In this document: one piece after another, positions 27,596-40,897 of the stretch
How the letters are laid out: every line of letters starts with the position of its first letter
How positions within the stretch are numbered: position 1 is the first letter of the stretch
Assembly: GCF_014873765.1 (NCBI RefSeq)
Contig: NZ_JADBGG010000008.1
Coordinates: 1 to 64,000, forward strand
DNA: 64,000 nucleotides
DNA from: Desulfomicrobium macestii
GTDB taxonomy: Bacteria; Desulfobacterota; Desulfovibrionia; Desulfovibrionales; Desulfomicrobiaceae
Direction: 5' to 3'
Notes under the pieces: model-generated
Told to the model about the DNA's origin: nothing
The model's database searches: none
The model's input: the letters and a program-made list of their open reading frames with translations, nothing else
Position numbers and translations under genes: made by a program

Positions 27596-29308
27596 TTAGA
27601 ACAGATGCGGCAGGAAGACGAAGCTCATGAGACTGGCCACGATGCCTACGACAATGCCGTAGATCAGGAAGGGCCAGAATGTGCGCTTCAGGATCATGCC
27701 TTCACGGCCGATGAGGCCGGTCACGGCGCAGACAGCCACGATGTTGTGGATGCAGACCATGTTGCCCATGGCGCCACCGACGACCTGAGCGGCGACGATG
27801 ATCTGACGGGGCAGTTCAAGCTGCTGGGCCACGCCCCACTGGAATTCGGCGAACAGAAGGTCGGAGACCGTGTTCGATCCAGTGATGAACGCACCCAGGC
27901 CGCCGACATAGGAGGCCAGCATCGGCCATGCGTTGCCCGCGAAAGCGGCAACGGTCTTGGCCATGGCCAGGGGCATGGAGGGGTAGCTGTTGGGGTTCAG
28001 GGCGATATCGGCAACGCCGGAACCGCGGAAGATGGAAACCAGGGCCACTGCGGCGAAGAGCGCGATGGTCGGGGCCTTCATCTTGACGAAGGACTCGGTC
28101 CAGGCCTGCTTGACGGCAGAACCCTTCATGCCGTGGATCAGGATGGTCAGCAGCGCGACCAGCATGAAAGGAATGGTACCGGGCAGGTACAGGTACTGGA
28201 TGGAGGCGGAAACGCCCTCATAGCCAAGGATGTTCTTGAAGGGAATGGACTGGGCGGCCAGGATGCCCTTCAGGCCCAGTTCGGGGATACGGGTAACGAC
28301 CAGGATGGCGCCGATCAGGATGTAGGGCAGCCATGCCTTGAACTGGCTCATGTGAGCCTTGAACTCGGTGTTGGTGGCCGTGGCGATGGTACCGGTCCAT
28401 TCAGCGTCCCAAGTGGACTGCGGGCCGAAATCCCAGCTTTCCTTGGGCACGCAGAATCCGGCCTTGGCGCCGGCCACGATGATGCCGAGGCCGACAAGAC
28501 CACCGATCAGGGACGGGAATTCAGGACCGACCAGCCATGCGAAGGTCAGGTAGGGAACAATGAAAGCCACGGCGGCGAAAACACAGAACTGCCATGCGGC
28601 GAAGCCTTCGCTCCAGGACTTGTTCTTGCCGAAGAAGCGGGTCAGGAAGCCGAGCATGAAGATGGGCAGGATGAAGATCATCGGGCCATGCATGACGGTC
28701 GCCCACTGGCCGATGACCTTGGCGAAGGAACCGAAATCTACGAAGTTCAGCCCGGGTACGCCGGAAGCGACTGCTGCCTTGGCCAGCGGGTCCAGGAACT
28801 TGAGGCCGACGAGAATGGGTGTTCCGACCGCGCCGAAAGATACGGGGAAGGAGTTGAAGACCAGACAGATGACCGCTGCGGCCAGGGGCGGGAAGCCCAG
28901 GGACAGGAGCAGCGGTGCGGCCAGTGCGGCGGGCGTGCCGAATCCGGCCGCGCCTTCGATGAATGCCGCGAACATGAAGCCGATGATGATGGCCTGGATA
29001 CGCTTGTCACGGCTGATGCCCTGCATTCCGTACTGAATGGTTTCCATTCCTCCTGAATATTTCAGGGTGTACAGGATGATGATCGCGCCGAAGACGATGA
29101 TCAAGACGCCGATGGCGACCACGATACCCTGAAGCGACAGGGCCGCGACATAACCGACGGGCAGATTCCATGCGAGAATTGCGCCGAGGGCACACACAAG
29201 CCATGCAAGAGGCATGGCTTTGGTAGAAGGCCAGCGCATGCCGACCATCAGTACAAGAGCCACCAAAATAGGCAACAGAGCCACCATTGCCAAGACAGGA
29301 ATTGACAT
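27596..29308 (-). CDS. lctP: L-lactate permease (LctP/LldP family)
   Basis: This 570-residue inner-membrane transporter imports lactate, probably with protons. The protein is hydrophobic throughout with about 12-14 membrane helices and family segments such as [21 protein letters not shown] and [14 protein letters not shown]-like sequence. The start is ATG 29308 with GGAGGGAG immediately upstream; the longer frame begins with a TTG that precedes this site. It is the second gene of the operon after PFOR. Confidence 0.95.
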   Translation of the reverse strand: MSIPVLAMVALLPILVALVLMVGMRWPSTKAMPLAWLVCALGAILAWNLPVGYVAALSLQGIVVAIGVLIIVFGAIIILYTLKYSGGMETIQYGMQGISRDKRIQAIIIGFMFAAFIEGAAGFGTPAALAAPLLLSLGFPPLAAAVICLVFNSFPVSFGAVGTPILVGLKFLDPLAKAAVASGVPGLNFVDFGSFAKVIGQWATVMHGPMIFILPIFMLGFLTRFFGKNKSWSEGFAAWQFCVFAAVAFIVPYLTFAWLVGPEFPSLIGGLVGLGIIVAGAKAGFCVPKESWDFGPQSTWDAEWTGTIATATNTEFKAHMSQFKAWLPYILIGAILVVTRIPELGLKGILAAQSIPFKNILGYEGVSASIQYLYLPGTIPFMLVALLTILIHGMKGSAVKQAWTESFVKMKAPTIALFAAVALVSIFRGSGVADIALNPNSYPSMPLAMAKTVAAFAGNAWPMLASYVGGLGAFITGSNTVSDLLFAEFQWGVAQQLELPRQIIVAAQVVGGAMGNMVCIHNIVAVCAVTGLIGREGMILKRTFWPFLIYGIVVGIVASLMSFVFLPHLF

Positions 29309-29339
29309 ATCTCCCTCCAATAAAACTGATGAATGGACC

Positions 29340-29375
29340 GCCGGTCCGAAAGGGACCCCACCCTCTCGGACCGGC
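29340..29375 (-). other. intercistronic hairpin, PFOR to permease
   Basis: A perfect 10-base stem (29340-29349 with 29366-29375) lies in the 80-base gap after PFOR. No T run follows it. It resembles the hairpin before the dehydrogenase gene in position and form, suggesting that the operon mRNA is segmented. Confidence 0.65.
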
Positions 29376-29388
29376 AGCTTGCCTTTAC

Positions 29389-33378
<3,990 letters not shown>

Positions 33379-33476
33379 TCAGTTCCGACAAAGGAAAATT
33401 GACGCTCAATCCCAAAAATTCCCACACCTGCCGGGCCCCCTCGGACGAACCGTTACCAGGATCGGGGCCATGCCGC

Positions 33477-33494
33477 TGTCCGATTTTCCGGACT
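33477..33494. promoter_or_regulatory. activator palindrome, site 2
   Basis: This is TGTCCG-N6-CGGACT, identical to site 1 in both half-sites except the last base and with the same six-base spacer, centred 139 bases from it. The two sites lie between the divergent sigma54-type promoters at 33108-33122 and 33793-33808. The remaining sequence of 33034-33878 is AT-rich, with no gene I can support. Confidence 0.6.
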
Positions 33495-33792
33495 CGAATT
33501 GATCCCGCCAGTGTAATACAATTTGGTTGACTAAACAACCATTTTTCTTCAGTCTCGCTTCAGACTCGTCCTGCGGGACCATGAACAGGCACATCCCATG
33601 GACCTGCGGAAGTTTCAAATTTGGAAGAATCGTATCATCCTGACGCGACCGGTGTTTCAAATTTGCACAAAAATTCTCATGAAATATTGAGCCCAAGAAG
33701 CGAAAGCAAAAAATAACATCTGCGGCAACATCCTGAAAAAGCGGATTTATTTGGATGCCGTGAAAGAATGAAACACGATACGGCAAAGTCGT

Positions 33793-33808
33793 TGGCAGCA
33801 ATTTTGCA
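33793..33808 (+). promoter_or_regulatory. sigma54-type promoter of the small gene
   Basis: The sequence TGGCAG-CAATT-TTGCA matches the -24/-12 consensus with correct spacing and an intact TTGC. It lies about 70 bases upstream of the small coding sequence at 33879. Transcription would start near 33819. Confidence 0.6.
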
Positions 33809-33878
33809 CAAAAAATGAAACAGGCAGCTTGCCAGGAAGGCAAAAACTGCTTTATATATGGTTATCTGGAGGTTTAAC

Positions 33879-34082
33879 ATGAAAGGAAAAAGCATAACGA
33901 AAAATGGCGTGATTCGAGGATTGTCGCAAAACGAAACGATGCAGCTGTCACAACTGCTGACCCCGATGCAAAAGCAGCGCATCAACGACGGCGACAGTGT
34001 CCTGGTCAAGACGGAATATATCGTTGATTCCTGGAAAGAATACTGGCTCGGAAAAGAGCAGGACGAAGAACAGGATTACTAG
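33879..34082 (+). CDS. small conserved-position hypothetical protein (67 aa)
   Basis: I do not recognise this protein. It is 67 residues long, soluble, with a basic N-terminal half (MKGKSITKNGVIRG), a central segment TPMQKQRINDGDSVLV, and an acidic C-terminus (KEQDEEQDY). GGAGG lies 6 bases before the ATG, and a sigma54-type promoter lies upstream, so it looks like a real gene. It is divergent from PFOR and overlaps the response regulator gene tail to tail by 4 bases. A small gene of unknown function sits at the corresponding place in the Desulfovibrio vulgaris lactate cluster, as I recall. A role in that regulation is only inferred. Confidence 0.7.
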   Translation: MKGKSITKNGVIRGLSQNETMQLSQLLTPMQKQRINDGDSVLVKTEYIVDSWKEYWLGKEQDEEQDY

Positions 34083-35479
34083 GCTTCGATATCGTGCTTT
34101 TTGAGCATGGCATAAAGGTGCGACCGTGAAAGCCCCGAGACTGCCAGCATCTTCTGAATATCCTTGCCGTGGCTGCCCACGAGCCTGAGCAGATATTCCC
34201 TTTCTTTGGACGTTTTGAAGTCCTTCAATGTGGGCAGGGCCTCCTCCACTTCCTCCAACGCTTCCTCCGGCCCCGCTTCCCCATCCGCTCTTCCCTTGCC
34301 CAATTTGGTCTTGGCGACCCGAATACGCACCGCCTGAGGCAGGTGCTGGGCATAGACCGTTTTTTCGGCTCCCGAAAGCACAAAAGCCTGTTCAATGGTA
34401 TTGAAAAGCTCGCGCACGTTGCCGGGCCAATCGTAACGTTTGAGCATCTCGACCAGTTCCGGATCCATCTCTTTGATCGGAATGTTGCGTTGCCGGCACA
34501 ATTTGTCGATATGGTGACGGGCCAGGATGATCACGTCTTCCTCGCGATCACGCAGGGCGGGCAGATGCAGCTGGATGGTGTTGATGCGATAGAAAAGGTC
34601 CTGCCTGAACTCACCAGCCTTGACCATGGCCGCAAGGTCCCGGTTGGTGGCCGAGATGAGCCTGAAATCACTCTCCAATTCCTGATTCGACCCCACCGGC
34701 CTGAAGCGGCGCTCCTGCAGGACGCGCAGGAAGGTCTTCTGCGCCGAAAGCGGCAACTCCCCGATTTCATCCAGAAAAAGCGTGCCCTGATCGGCAAGCT
34801 TGACCAGCCCTATCCTGTCCCGCGCGGCGCCGGTGAAGGAGCCCTTGGTATGACCGAAGAGAATGCTCTCAAGCAGGGATTCGGTCAGGGAATCGCAGTC
34901 CACGACCACAAAAGCGCGCGCCGAGCGCAGGCTGTTGCGGTGGATGGTGCGGGCCAGAAGCTCCTTGCCGGTTCCCGTCTCGCCGGTGACCAGCACGGTG
35001 GAGTCCGATCCGCTGGCCTGGGCGATGCGCTCGTAGCACTGGCGCATGACGCTGCTCTCCCCCACCACGTCTTTGAGATCCAGGGCCACGGACTGGCCCA
35101 TGGCTTTCTTCTCCTCGCGGTAGGCAAGGGCGCGGTTCAGGGTCTCCTTGATCTGCTTGATGGGCGAAGGCTTGACCAGATAGTCCCAGACCCCGCCCTG
35201 GATGGCCAATTCGGCCCCGTCGGGATCACCCTGACCGGTCAAGACGATCACGTCAGGCGGAGTCTCGTGGTTGCGAATCTGTCCCAGGGCCTCAAGCCCG
35301 TTGCCGTCGGGAAGGCGCACGTCAAGGAAGACCAGATCGAACTCCATGCCGCTCAGCCGCGCCAGCCCGTCTTTGAGCGTATGGGCGGCGTGACACTCGT
35401 GGCCAAGGCGAAAAATGAGGCTCTCAAGCGTTTCGCAAACCTGCGGGTCATCGTCGATAATGAGTATCCTGGCCATCAT
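34079..35479 (-). CDS. sigma54-dependent response regulator of the lactate cluster
   Basis: This 466-residue NtrC-type activator has an N-terminal receiver (acidic triad in LIIDDDPQ, phosphoacceptor in LVFLDVRLPDG), a central AAA+ sigma54-interaction domain with Walker A GETGTGKE, and a C-terminal Fis-type helix-turn-helix. The sigma54 contact loop reads GSFTGA instead of the common GAFTGA. It overlaps the histidine kinase gene by ATGA and lies next to the PFOR operon, as in Desulfovibrio, where the equivalent pair regulates lactate use. Its likely sites are the palindromes at 33338 and 33477. Confidence 0.92.
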   Translation of the reverse strand: MMARILIIDDDPQVCETLESLIFRLGHECHAAHTLKDGLARLSGMEFDLVFLDVRLPDGNGLEALGQIRNHETPPDVIVLTGQGDPDGAELAIQGGVWDYLVKPSPIKQIKETLNRALAYREEKKAMGQSVALDLKDVVGESSVMRQCYERIAQASGSDSTVLVTGETGTGKELLARTIHRNSLRSARAFVVVDCDSLTESLLESILFGHTKGSFTGAARDRIGLVKLADQGTLFLDEIGELPLSAQKTFLRVLQERRFRPVGSNQELESDFRLISATNRDLAAMVKAGEFRQDLFYRINTIQLHLPALRDREEDVIILARHHIDKLCRQRNIPIKEMDPELVEMLKRYDWPGNVRELFNTIEQAFVLSGAEKTVYAQHLPQAVRIRVAKTKLGKGRADGEAGPEEALEEVEEALPTLKDFKTSKEREYLLRLVGSHGKDIQKMLAVSGLSRSHLYAMLKKHDIEA

Positions 35480-38400
35480 GCATCCTTGTCGAGGACATCG
35501 CGGATGGCTCGTCCGACCATGTCCTTGTTGTACGGTTTACCGAGAAAAAACTTGATGTTGCCGGCCTGACCCAGGAATTCCTCGGCCTGCTTTCTCCCCG
35601 ACACCATGATCACCGGCAGGTCGGGGCGCCGCTCCTGCAGAATCCCTGCAACATCGAAGCCGTTCATGCCGGGCATGTCGTAGTCGGTAATGACCAGATC
35701 AAAAGGCAACCCCTCGTCGCAGATGGCGAAAATGGCTTCGGCGGGATTCTGGAAGGGATGCACTTCATAGCCGAGCTGCTCAAGAACACGGGGGATGAGC
35801 ATCAGCTGATCCTCGTCGTCCTCGATGAAGGCCAGGCGCTCGCTGCCCATGACCAAGGCTCCCGCGCACACGCCGGGCAGGAGGCACAGCTCGTTCATGG
35901 TCGGCAGGAGGATGTCGAAGCGGGTGAATCCGGGGGTGCTTGAGAGCCTGATTTCCCCGCCGTGATTGCGCACTATGCCGTGCACCACGGCCAGTCCGAG
36001 GCCCGTGCCCTCGCCCTTGCCCTTGGTGGTGAAAAAGGGGTCGTAGATCTTGTCCTGGATGTTCTCGTCGATGCCCGGGCCATCGTCTTCGATGCACAGC
36101 CTGCTGTAAATGCCCGGGGCTAGATTGCCGAGCTGCGCGTCGTCGCGGTCCAGCGTCATCCGGCTCAGGCGGATGGAAATATTGCCGCCGCCCTCGCCCA
36201 ACGCCTGAAACGCGTTGGTGGCAAGATTCATGACTATCTGATGAACCTGGGTCGGATCGGCAAGGCAAAGGGGCAGGTCGTCGTCAATTTCGGACAGGAC
36301 CATGATGTTGCGCGGCATGGAGACGCGAATCAGCGCCACGGCCTCGCTGACAACCTCGCGCAGGTCCGTGGGCAGAAATCCTTCCTGGGTCGGACGGCTG
36401 AAGGTCAGGATCTGCTTGATCAGACCGCTGCCGCGAACGGCGGCCTTGAGGGAGCGCTCAAGATCCTTCCAGTTCAGGCTGTCTTCGGGGATGTCCTCCA
36501 TGGCAAGCTCGGTGGAATTCATGATGGATGTCAATATATTATTGAAATCATGGGCGATTCCACCAGCCAGCGTGCCAATTGCCTCCATCTTCTGGGATTG
36601 CAGCAGCTGCTTTTCCAGATTCATGGTCTGGGTGATGTCCTCGGCCGTACTGAGGATGCCCACGACCTCCCCGTGCGGCCCGTGCAGAGGCACCTTGTTG
36701 ACCAGCAGCCACATGTTCTCGCCGGCCAGGTTACGGGTCTCAAGACGCAGCCGGAAACGCGGCTCGTCGGTCTCGACCACTTCCTCGTCGAGCCGGGTGA
36801 TCTGCTCCACCTCATGGGCATAGCTCACAACATCGGCGTATTTCCTGCCAAAAATGGCCGAGAGCTCGGTCTGGCCAACATGGGCCAGAAAATTTCGATT
36901 CGCGCCGATGATCCTGAGTTCGCGATCCTTCCAGTGCACAAGCTGGGGGATGGTATCAAGGACCAGCTGCAACATGGCCTCGGAAGCGGCCAGGGCCAGC
37001 TCCGCTGCCTTGCGGTCCGTGATGTCCTCGACGAATCCCTCGAAATGGCAGAAATCGTCGTTGCATCCGCGCACGGCACGGGCGTTCAGATTGGCGGTGA
37101 TGATATCACCCGCGCGGGTGCGGAAAAGAACCTCGAACTCCACGCTGCCCCTGTTCTGCTGATACAGGTCGACAACCCTCTCCCGGTCGCTCTGCTGAAA
37201 ATACAGGGAGGATATGTTCGGATTGTCCGCGATCAGATCTTCCGGACTCGCGTACCCGAGCATCCTGGCCAGGGCGGGGTTCGCGACCATCCAGGAGCCG
37301 TCGGGCGTGGTCTGAAAAATGCCCAGGGCCGAGTTTTCGAAGATGGTGCGGTATTTTTCCTCGGCCGCTCGCAGGTCGTCCTCGGCCTTCTTGCGATCCG
37401 AAATGTCGTAGATGACGCCCACTATCCCCGCGTTCTCGCCCTGGGCGTCGGCGTAGGTGGCCTTGTGCAGCACCGCCGAGCGCAAGGAGCCGTCACCGTG
37501 CCGGACCTGGGCCTCGTAGGAATCCATGCGCATGTCGAGCAGGGGCGCGAAACGCGTCTCGACCAGCGCCAGCTCCTGGGACTCGAAACCCTTGTCATGC
37601 TCCCAACTCACCCCGAACCAGTGCTCGAACGCCCGATTGATGCCGGCGATGGCTCCGCCGCGGTCGGTGAAATAGATGGGGATGGGCAGGGTATCCATGA
37701 GGGTGCGCAAGAACGAGAGCTGGTTCTTGATCCGCACCTCGATCTGCTTGCGCTCCCAGATGTTGATCACCAGCAGGATCAGCACCAGCGACAGGATGAC
37801 AAGGCTGATGATGATGGTCCAGAACTGGTGCCTGTTGATGGAATAGAACGGCGAAGGCTCGTTGATGAGGATGCTGCCCTCGGGCAGGAGCCTGCGGTCG
37901 ATTCCGAGGCGCATGAGCACGCGATAGTCGAACTTGGGCGGATCGTCGGGACTGACGGATATCTCGATGTCGGCCGGAGATTCCCCATCCAGAATGCGCA
38001 GCCCCATCTCGGCCACGGCCTGGCCGTGACTGTAGCCGCTGATCATCTTCCCGCCCACCATGCCGTGCCCGAGCAGGAATTCCCATGCGCTGTACAGCGG
38101 AACGCCCGTCTCCTGCCAGACTATCTCAAGCAGATCCTGGGCCGAATACACGGCCTCGCCCACATCCTTGTAAAAGGGGATGAAGAAGAAGATGCTGTCC
38201 GGCGAGGCGAAGCGCACCTTTGATATCAGTTCGTCGAGAGAAAACTCGTCCAGAAACTCAACTTCGATTTCAGTGGGCAGGCCGGGGATCTGCGCCCGGA
38301 CCTGGTTGGCGATGGCCACCCCGGTCATGCTCTGATCGCCGATGACCACCAGGCGTTTCTTGCCCGGATGAAATTTGAGAGCCAGCTCGATGTTCCACGG

Positions 38401-38841
38401 GACCTCGAATTCTTCCAGCACTCCGGTCATGCGTGAGCGCATGGGCACATTTCCGGCCTCCACATCATTGATCCCGCAAAAAACTATGGGCACTTCGGGA
38501 AACAGGTCCTCGCCGTGCTCTGAAATAAACTCATAGGCATTGTTGTCAGACGTGACTATGAGATCAAAATGTGTCGTCTTGAATTTGAATTTATAATAAT
38601 TAAAAAGTATTTCATTTATCTTCTCTCCTGAATATCTTTTGGAGTCCATATATTCTATCTGAAGATAAATATTCTTTCCACTATTTCTGAATGTTTCGCG
38701 CACGCCATCAAATATGCTGTCAGACCATTCATATCCATTATGATATGAATTTATATAGAGCACATTGATTTTTTTTTCATCCTGCCCAAAAGCATGAGGA
38801 ATGAACAAAAACATAAGCAGGCAAAAAAATATGTTCCGCAC
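35476..38841 (-). CDS. hybrid sensor histidine kinase with ABC-type binding domain
   Basis: This 1121-residue membrane kinase has a signal-like N-terminus, a periplasmic substrate-binding domain of the ABC_sub_bind type (about 22-335), one membrane helix (about 338-361), three PAS domains (about 370-745), a HisKA box with GGIAHDFNN, a HATPase domain (DDGPGI and GKGEGTGLGLAVVHG), and a C-terminal receiver (about 1000-1121). It probably senses an organic acid outside the cell and passes phosphate to the adjacent regulator. The start is a GTG with GGAG 5 bases upstream. The signal molecule is not shown by the sequence. Confidence 0.9.
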   Translation of the reverse strand: MRNIFFCLLMFLFIPHAFGQDEKKINVLYINSYHNGYEWSDSIFDGVRETFRNSGKNIYLQIEYMDSKRYSGEKINEILFNYYKFKFKTTHFDLIVTSDNNAYEFISEHGEDLFPEVPIVFCGINDVEAGNVPMRSRMTGVLEEFEVPWNIELALKFHPGKKRLVVIGDQSMTGVAIANQVRAQIPGLPTEIEVEFLDEFSLDELISKVRFASPDSIFFFIPFYKDVGEAVYSAQDLLEIVWQETGVPLYSAWEFLLGHGMVGGKMISGYSHGQAVAEMGLRILDGESPADIEISVSPDDPPKFDYRVLMRLGIDRRLLPEGSILINEPSPFYSINRHQFWTIIISLVILSLVLILLVINIWERKQIEVRIKNQLSFLRTLMDTLPIPIYFTDRGGAIAGINRAFEHWFGVSWEHDKGFESQELALVETRFAPLLDMRMDSYEAQVRHGDGSLRSAVLHKATYADAQGENAGIVGVIYDISDRKKAEDDLRAAEEKYRTIFENSALGIFQTTPDGSWMVANPALARMLGYASPEDLIADNPNISSLYFQQSDRERVVDLYQQNRGSVEFEVLFRTRAGDIITANLNARAVRGCNDDFCHFEGFVEDITDRKAAELALAASEAMLQLVLDTIPQLVHWKDRELRIIGANRNFLAHVGQTELSAIFGRKYADVVSYAHEVEQITRLDEEVVETDEPRFRLRLETRNLAGENMWLLVNKVPLHGPHGEVVGILSTAEDITQTMNLEKQLLQSQKMEAIGTLAGGIAHDFNNILTSIMNSTELAMEDIPEDSLNWKDLERSLKAAVRGSGLIKQILTFSRPTQEGFLPTDLREVVSEAVALIRVSMPRNIMVLSEIDDDLPLCLADPTQVHQIVMNLATNAFQALGEGGGNISIRLSRMTLDRDDAQLGNLAPGIYSRLCIEDDGPGIDENIQDKIYDPFFTTKGKGEGTGLGLAVVHGIVRNHGGEIRLSSTPGFTRFDILLPTMNELCLLPGVCAGALVMGSERLAFIEDDEDQLMLIPRVLEQLGYEVHPFQNPAEAIFAICDEGLPFDLVITDYDMPGMNGFDVAGILQERRPDLPVIMVSGRKQAEEFLGQAGNIKFFLGKPYNKDMVGRAIRDVLDKDA

Positions 38842-38868
38842 ACGATCTCCAAAAATTTCAATTCAAAA

Positions 38869-38916
38869 TTGCAACGGTTCAACAAAGACACAGAAATCTT
38901 TGATGAACCGTTGCAA
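38869..38916 (-). terminator. hairpin between dehydrogenase and kinase genes
   Basis: A perfect 13-base stem (38869-38881 with 38904-38916) begins 6 bases after the dehydrogenase stop. On the minus strand it is followed by TTTTG, then the kinase ribosome site about 20 bases on. Confidence 0.75.
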
Positions 38917-38922
38917 TAACTT

Positions 38923-39801
38923 CTATTTTACTGCGTTCAAGTTCTTCAAAGCGATATACAGAGCCTGGGTGCCCATGTTTTCCAATCCCTGCGCCATGGC
39001 CGCGACATACAACTGCTCGACCAGGGCGAGGCCGGGCAAGGCGATGCGCATTTTCCTGGCTTCGGCCAGGGCGATGCCCATGTCCTTCACGAAATGCTTG
39101 ATGAAAAAGCCCGGATCGTAGTCATCCTTGGCGATCCGGCGCCCCAGATTGTTGATGGACCAGGAACCGGCCGCCCCGCTGCCGATGACGTCGATGACGT
39201 CGTCCACGTCCAGGCCGGACTTCACGGCATACAGGAGGGATTCCACGACTCCGATCATGGTCCCGGCGATGAGAATCTGGTTGCTCATCTTGGTGTGCTG
39301 ACCTGCACCTGAATCACCCATGAGCCGGATGTTCTTTCCCATCTTCTCAAAAAGGGGCAGGGTCCGGTCAAAGGCTTCCTGCTCGCCACCGACCATGATG
39401 GCCAGGCTGCCGCCGCGCGCACCGAGATCGCCTCCGGAGACCGGAGCATCCAGCGCGGACAGGCCACGGGCCCGGGCCGCCTCGTGAATCTCCTTGGCCA
39501 GCGCGGGCTCGGAAGTGGTCATGTCCACAAGCACGCATCCCGGCGCGGCCCGCTCCACCAGACCGCCGTCGCCAAGATAAACGGCCCGCACATCGGCCGG
39601 ATAACCTACAATGGTAAACACGAACTCCGAATCCACGGCGACTTCGCCCGGGGTTTCACACCACTGCGCACCAGCGGCGATGGTGCTTTCCGCCGAAGCC
39701 TTGGTGCGCGTATGGACCTTGACTTCATGTCCTGCCGCAAGCAGGTGCCCGCACATGGAGCGCCCCATGACTCCGATTCCGACCCAGCCTATTTTACTCA
39801 T
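38923..39801 (-). CDS. beta-hydroxyacid dehydrogenase (GarR/MmsB family)
   Basis: This 292-residue NAD(P)-dependent dehydrogenase belongs to the 3-hydroxyisobutyrate and tartronate-semialdehyde reductase family. It has the N-terminal nucleotide motif GVGVMGRSM, the substrate signature DAPVSGGDLGARGG, and the catalytic lysine in GQHTKMSNQ, followed by a helical C-terminal domain. The ATG follows GGAGGAATC. The substrate cannot be decided from sequence; candidates include tartronate semialdehyde, 3-hydroxyisobutyrate or succinic semialdehyde. It precedes the kinase gene on the same strand but is separated from it by a terminator-like hairpin. Confidence 0.88.
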   Translation of the reverse strand: MSKIGWVGIGVMGRSMCGHLLAAGHEVKVHTRTKASAESTIAAGAQWCETPGEVAVDSEFVFTIVGYPADVRAVYLGDGGLVERAAPGCVLVDMTTSEPALAKEIHEAARARGLSALDAPVSGGDLGARGGSLAIMVGGEQEAFDRTLPLFEKMGKNIRLMGDSGAGQHTKMSNQILIAGTMIGVVESLLYAVKSGLDVDDVIDVIGSGAAGSWSINNLGRRIAKDDYDPGFFIKHFVKDMGIALAEARKMRIALPGLALVEQLYVAAMAQGLENMGTQALYIALKNLNAVK

Positions 39802-39934
39802 GATTCCTCCAGAGTTGATTCAAGATAAATGCCAATTGCCAAAGCAGAACCGCCGTCCAGCTCAGGGCGGACGCGGTCCGGCAAAACAAAAAAAAACAAT
39901 AAAGAACTGTAATTTCAAAGTATTAGAGTATTAT

Positions 39935-39963
39935 TTGCCAAACAGGAAAAACATACATATAAT
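39935..39963 (+). promoter_or_regulatory. sigma70-type promoter
   Basis: TTGCCA and TATAAT are separated by 17 bases, giving a perfect -10 box and a good -35 box. They lie 43 bases upstream of the zinc-ribbon gene. Confidence 0.75.
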
Positions 39964-40005
39964 GAACGATTATTTCGGATTCAAATTAGACCATACGAGG
40001 TTGCC

Positions 40006-40323
40006 ATGATCTGCCAGAAATGCGGAAGCGACAGTGTCGCCGAGGAAACCATCTCATATCAGATGGAATGCCGTAACCACTTGTTTTGCTTTGAGGATGT
40101 ACCAGCACCCAAATGTTCGGAATGCGGACATTTCATCATAACCCAGGAAGCGATGGGCATCATGCTGACCAAGATCGAACAGCTGTCGCAAAAAGCCACC
40201 ATATCCTATCACAGGTGCAGATGGCCCAAGTCCCAGCTTCTCGACGAACAGGCCCAGCAGGATGTCGAAATTCAGGTCGCCGCGGAACTCGTGGAAACAA
40301 TCAACAAAAGTTCGCGCAAATAG
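40006..40323 (+). CDS. YgiT-type zinc-ribbon protein
   Basis: This 105-residue protein has two CxxC pairs (CQKCGS at residues 3-8 and CSECGH at about 36-41), as in the YgiT/MqsA-type zinc finger. The C-terminal half is helical and lacks an obvious helix-turn-helix. Many relatives are antitoxins paired with a RelE-like toxin, but no toxin gene lies next to it. It has its own strong promoter and terminator, so it is monocistronic. The function is unknown. Confidence 0.75.
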   Translation: MICQKCGSDSVAEETISYQMECRNHLFCFEDVPAPKCSECGHFIITQEAMGIMLTKIEQLSQKATISYHRCRWPKSQLLDEQAQQDVEIQVAAELVETINKSSRK

Positions 40324-40341
40324 CACTTCGCGATGCCATCG

Positions 40342-40370
40342 AAAAAAGCCGCACTTCGCGGCTTTTTTTT
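40342..40370 (+). terminator. terminator of the zinc-ribbon gene
   Basis: The stem AAAAGCCGC/GCGGCTTTT with an ACTTC loop is followed by eight T residues, 18 bases after the stop. Confidence 0.92.
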
Positions 40371-40897
40371 GGACTTGCCTCCGACTAAAGTCAACCCCCC
40401 CACGCCGCCGATTCTGGCGGTATTTTTTTGCCATCCATACATTGATCAGTGCATTTTCCTCGCCAGAAGTGAGGTATGTATCCGTAAAGGTACTCTGAAC
40501 GATATCTGCTTCATCCGCATATTCCTTTATTCAACATACGTACTCATCCCGATAGACAAAATCGATTTATTACGGCCGTATTCTGCCCGCCCCAAATTCC
40601 GAAAATCCGAAATTAAGCACGAAAAACCCTTAGCACGAGTAAGTAAAAAATACTGCACAATGTCTATTAAAAGAGTGGGTAAAACTATTTATTAACTCTT
40701 ACAAATGACAAGGGCAATGGTCGGATTTCATTAATTTGGTGGTTGAAGCGAGAAGGAAAAGCACGGAACTCCCCGGACAGTTCAAGCCTTGGGGGGACAA
40801 AACGGCAAAGCTCCTGTCCGATTCGTGCAACAAAGACAGAGAAATCTGGATCAAATGCCACCGGTTCTGCCCTGGCAAAAAACAAAGAGAAACGCCC
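40371..40897. other. long leader before the NarL-type regulator
   Basis: About 530 bases without a supportable gene. It is AT-rich up to about 40740, with poly-pyrimidine and A-rich stretches. Near the gene an interrupted hairpin joins GCACG (40761-40765) to CGTGC (40824-40828) and CGGACAG (40774-40780) to CTGTCCG (40814-40820). It could be an operator or a leader structure. No promoter is assigned. Confidence 0.4.

Noticed and set aside
33406-33843. Minus-strand open frame in the PFOR regulatory region
   Set aside because: No ribosome site, odd composition, and it covers the predicted regulatory palindromes; it is not supported as a gene.
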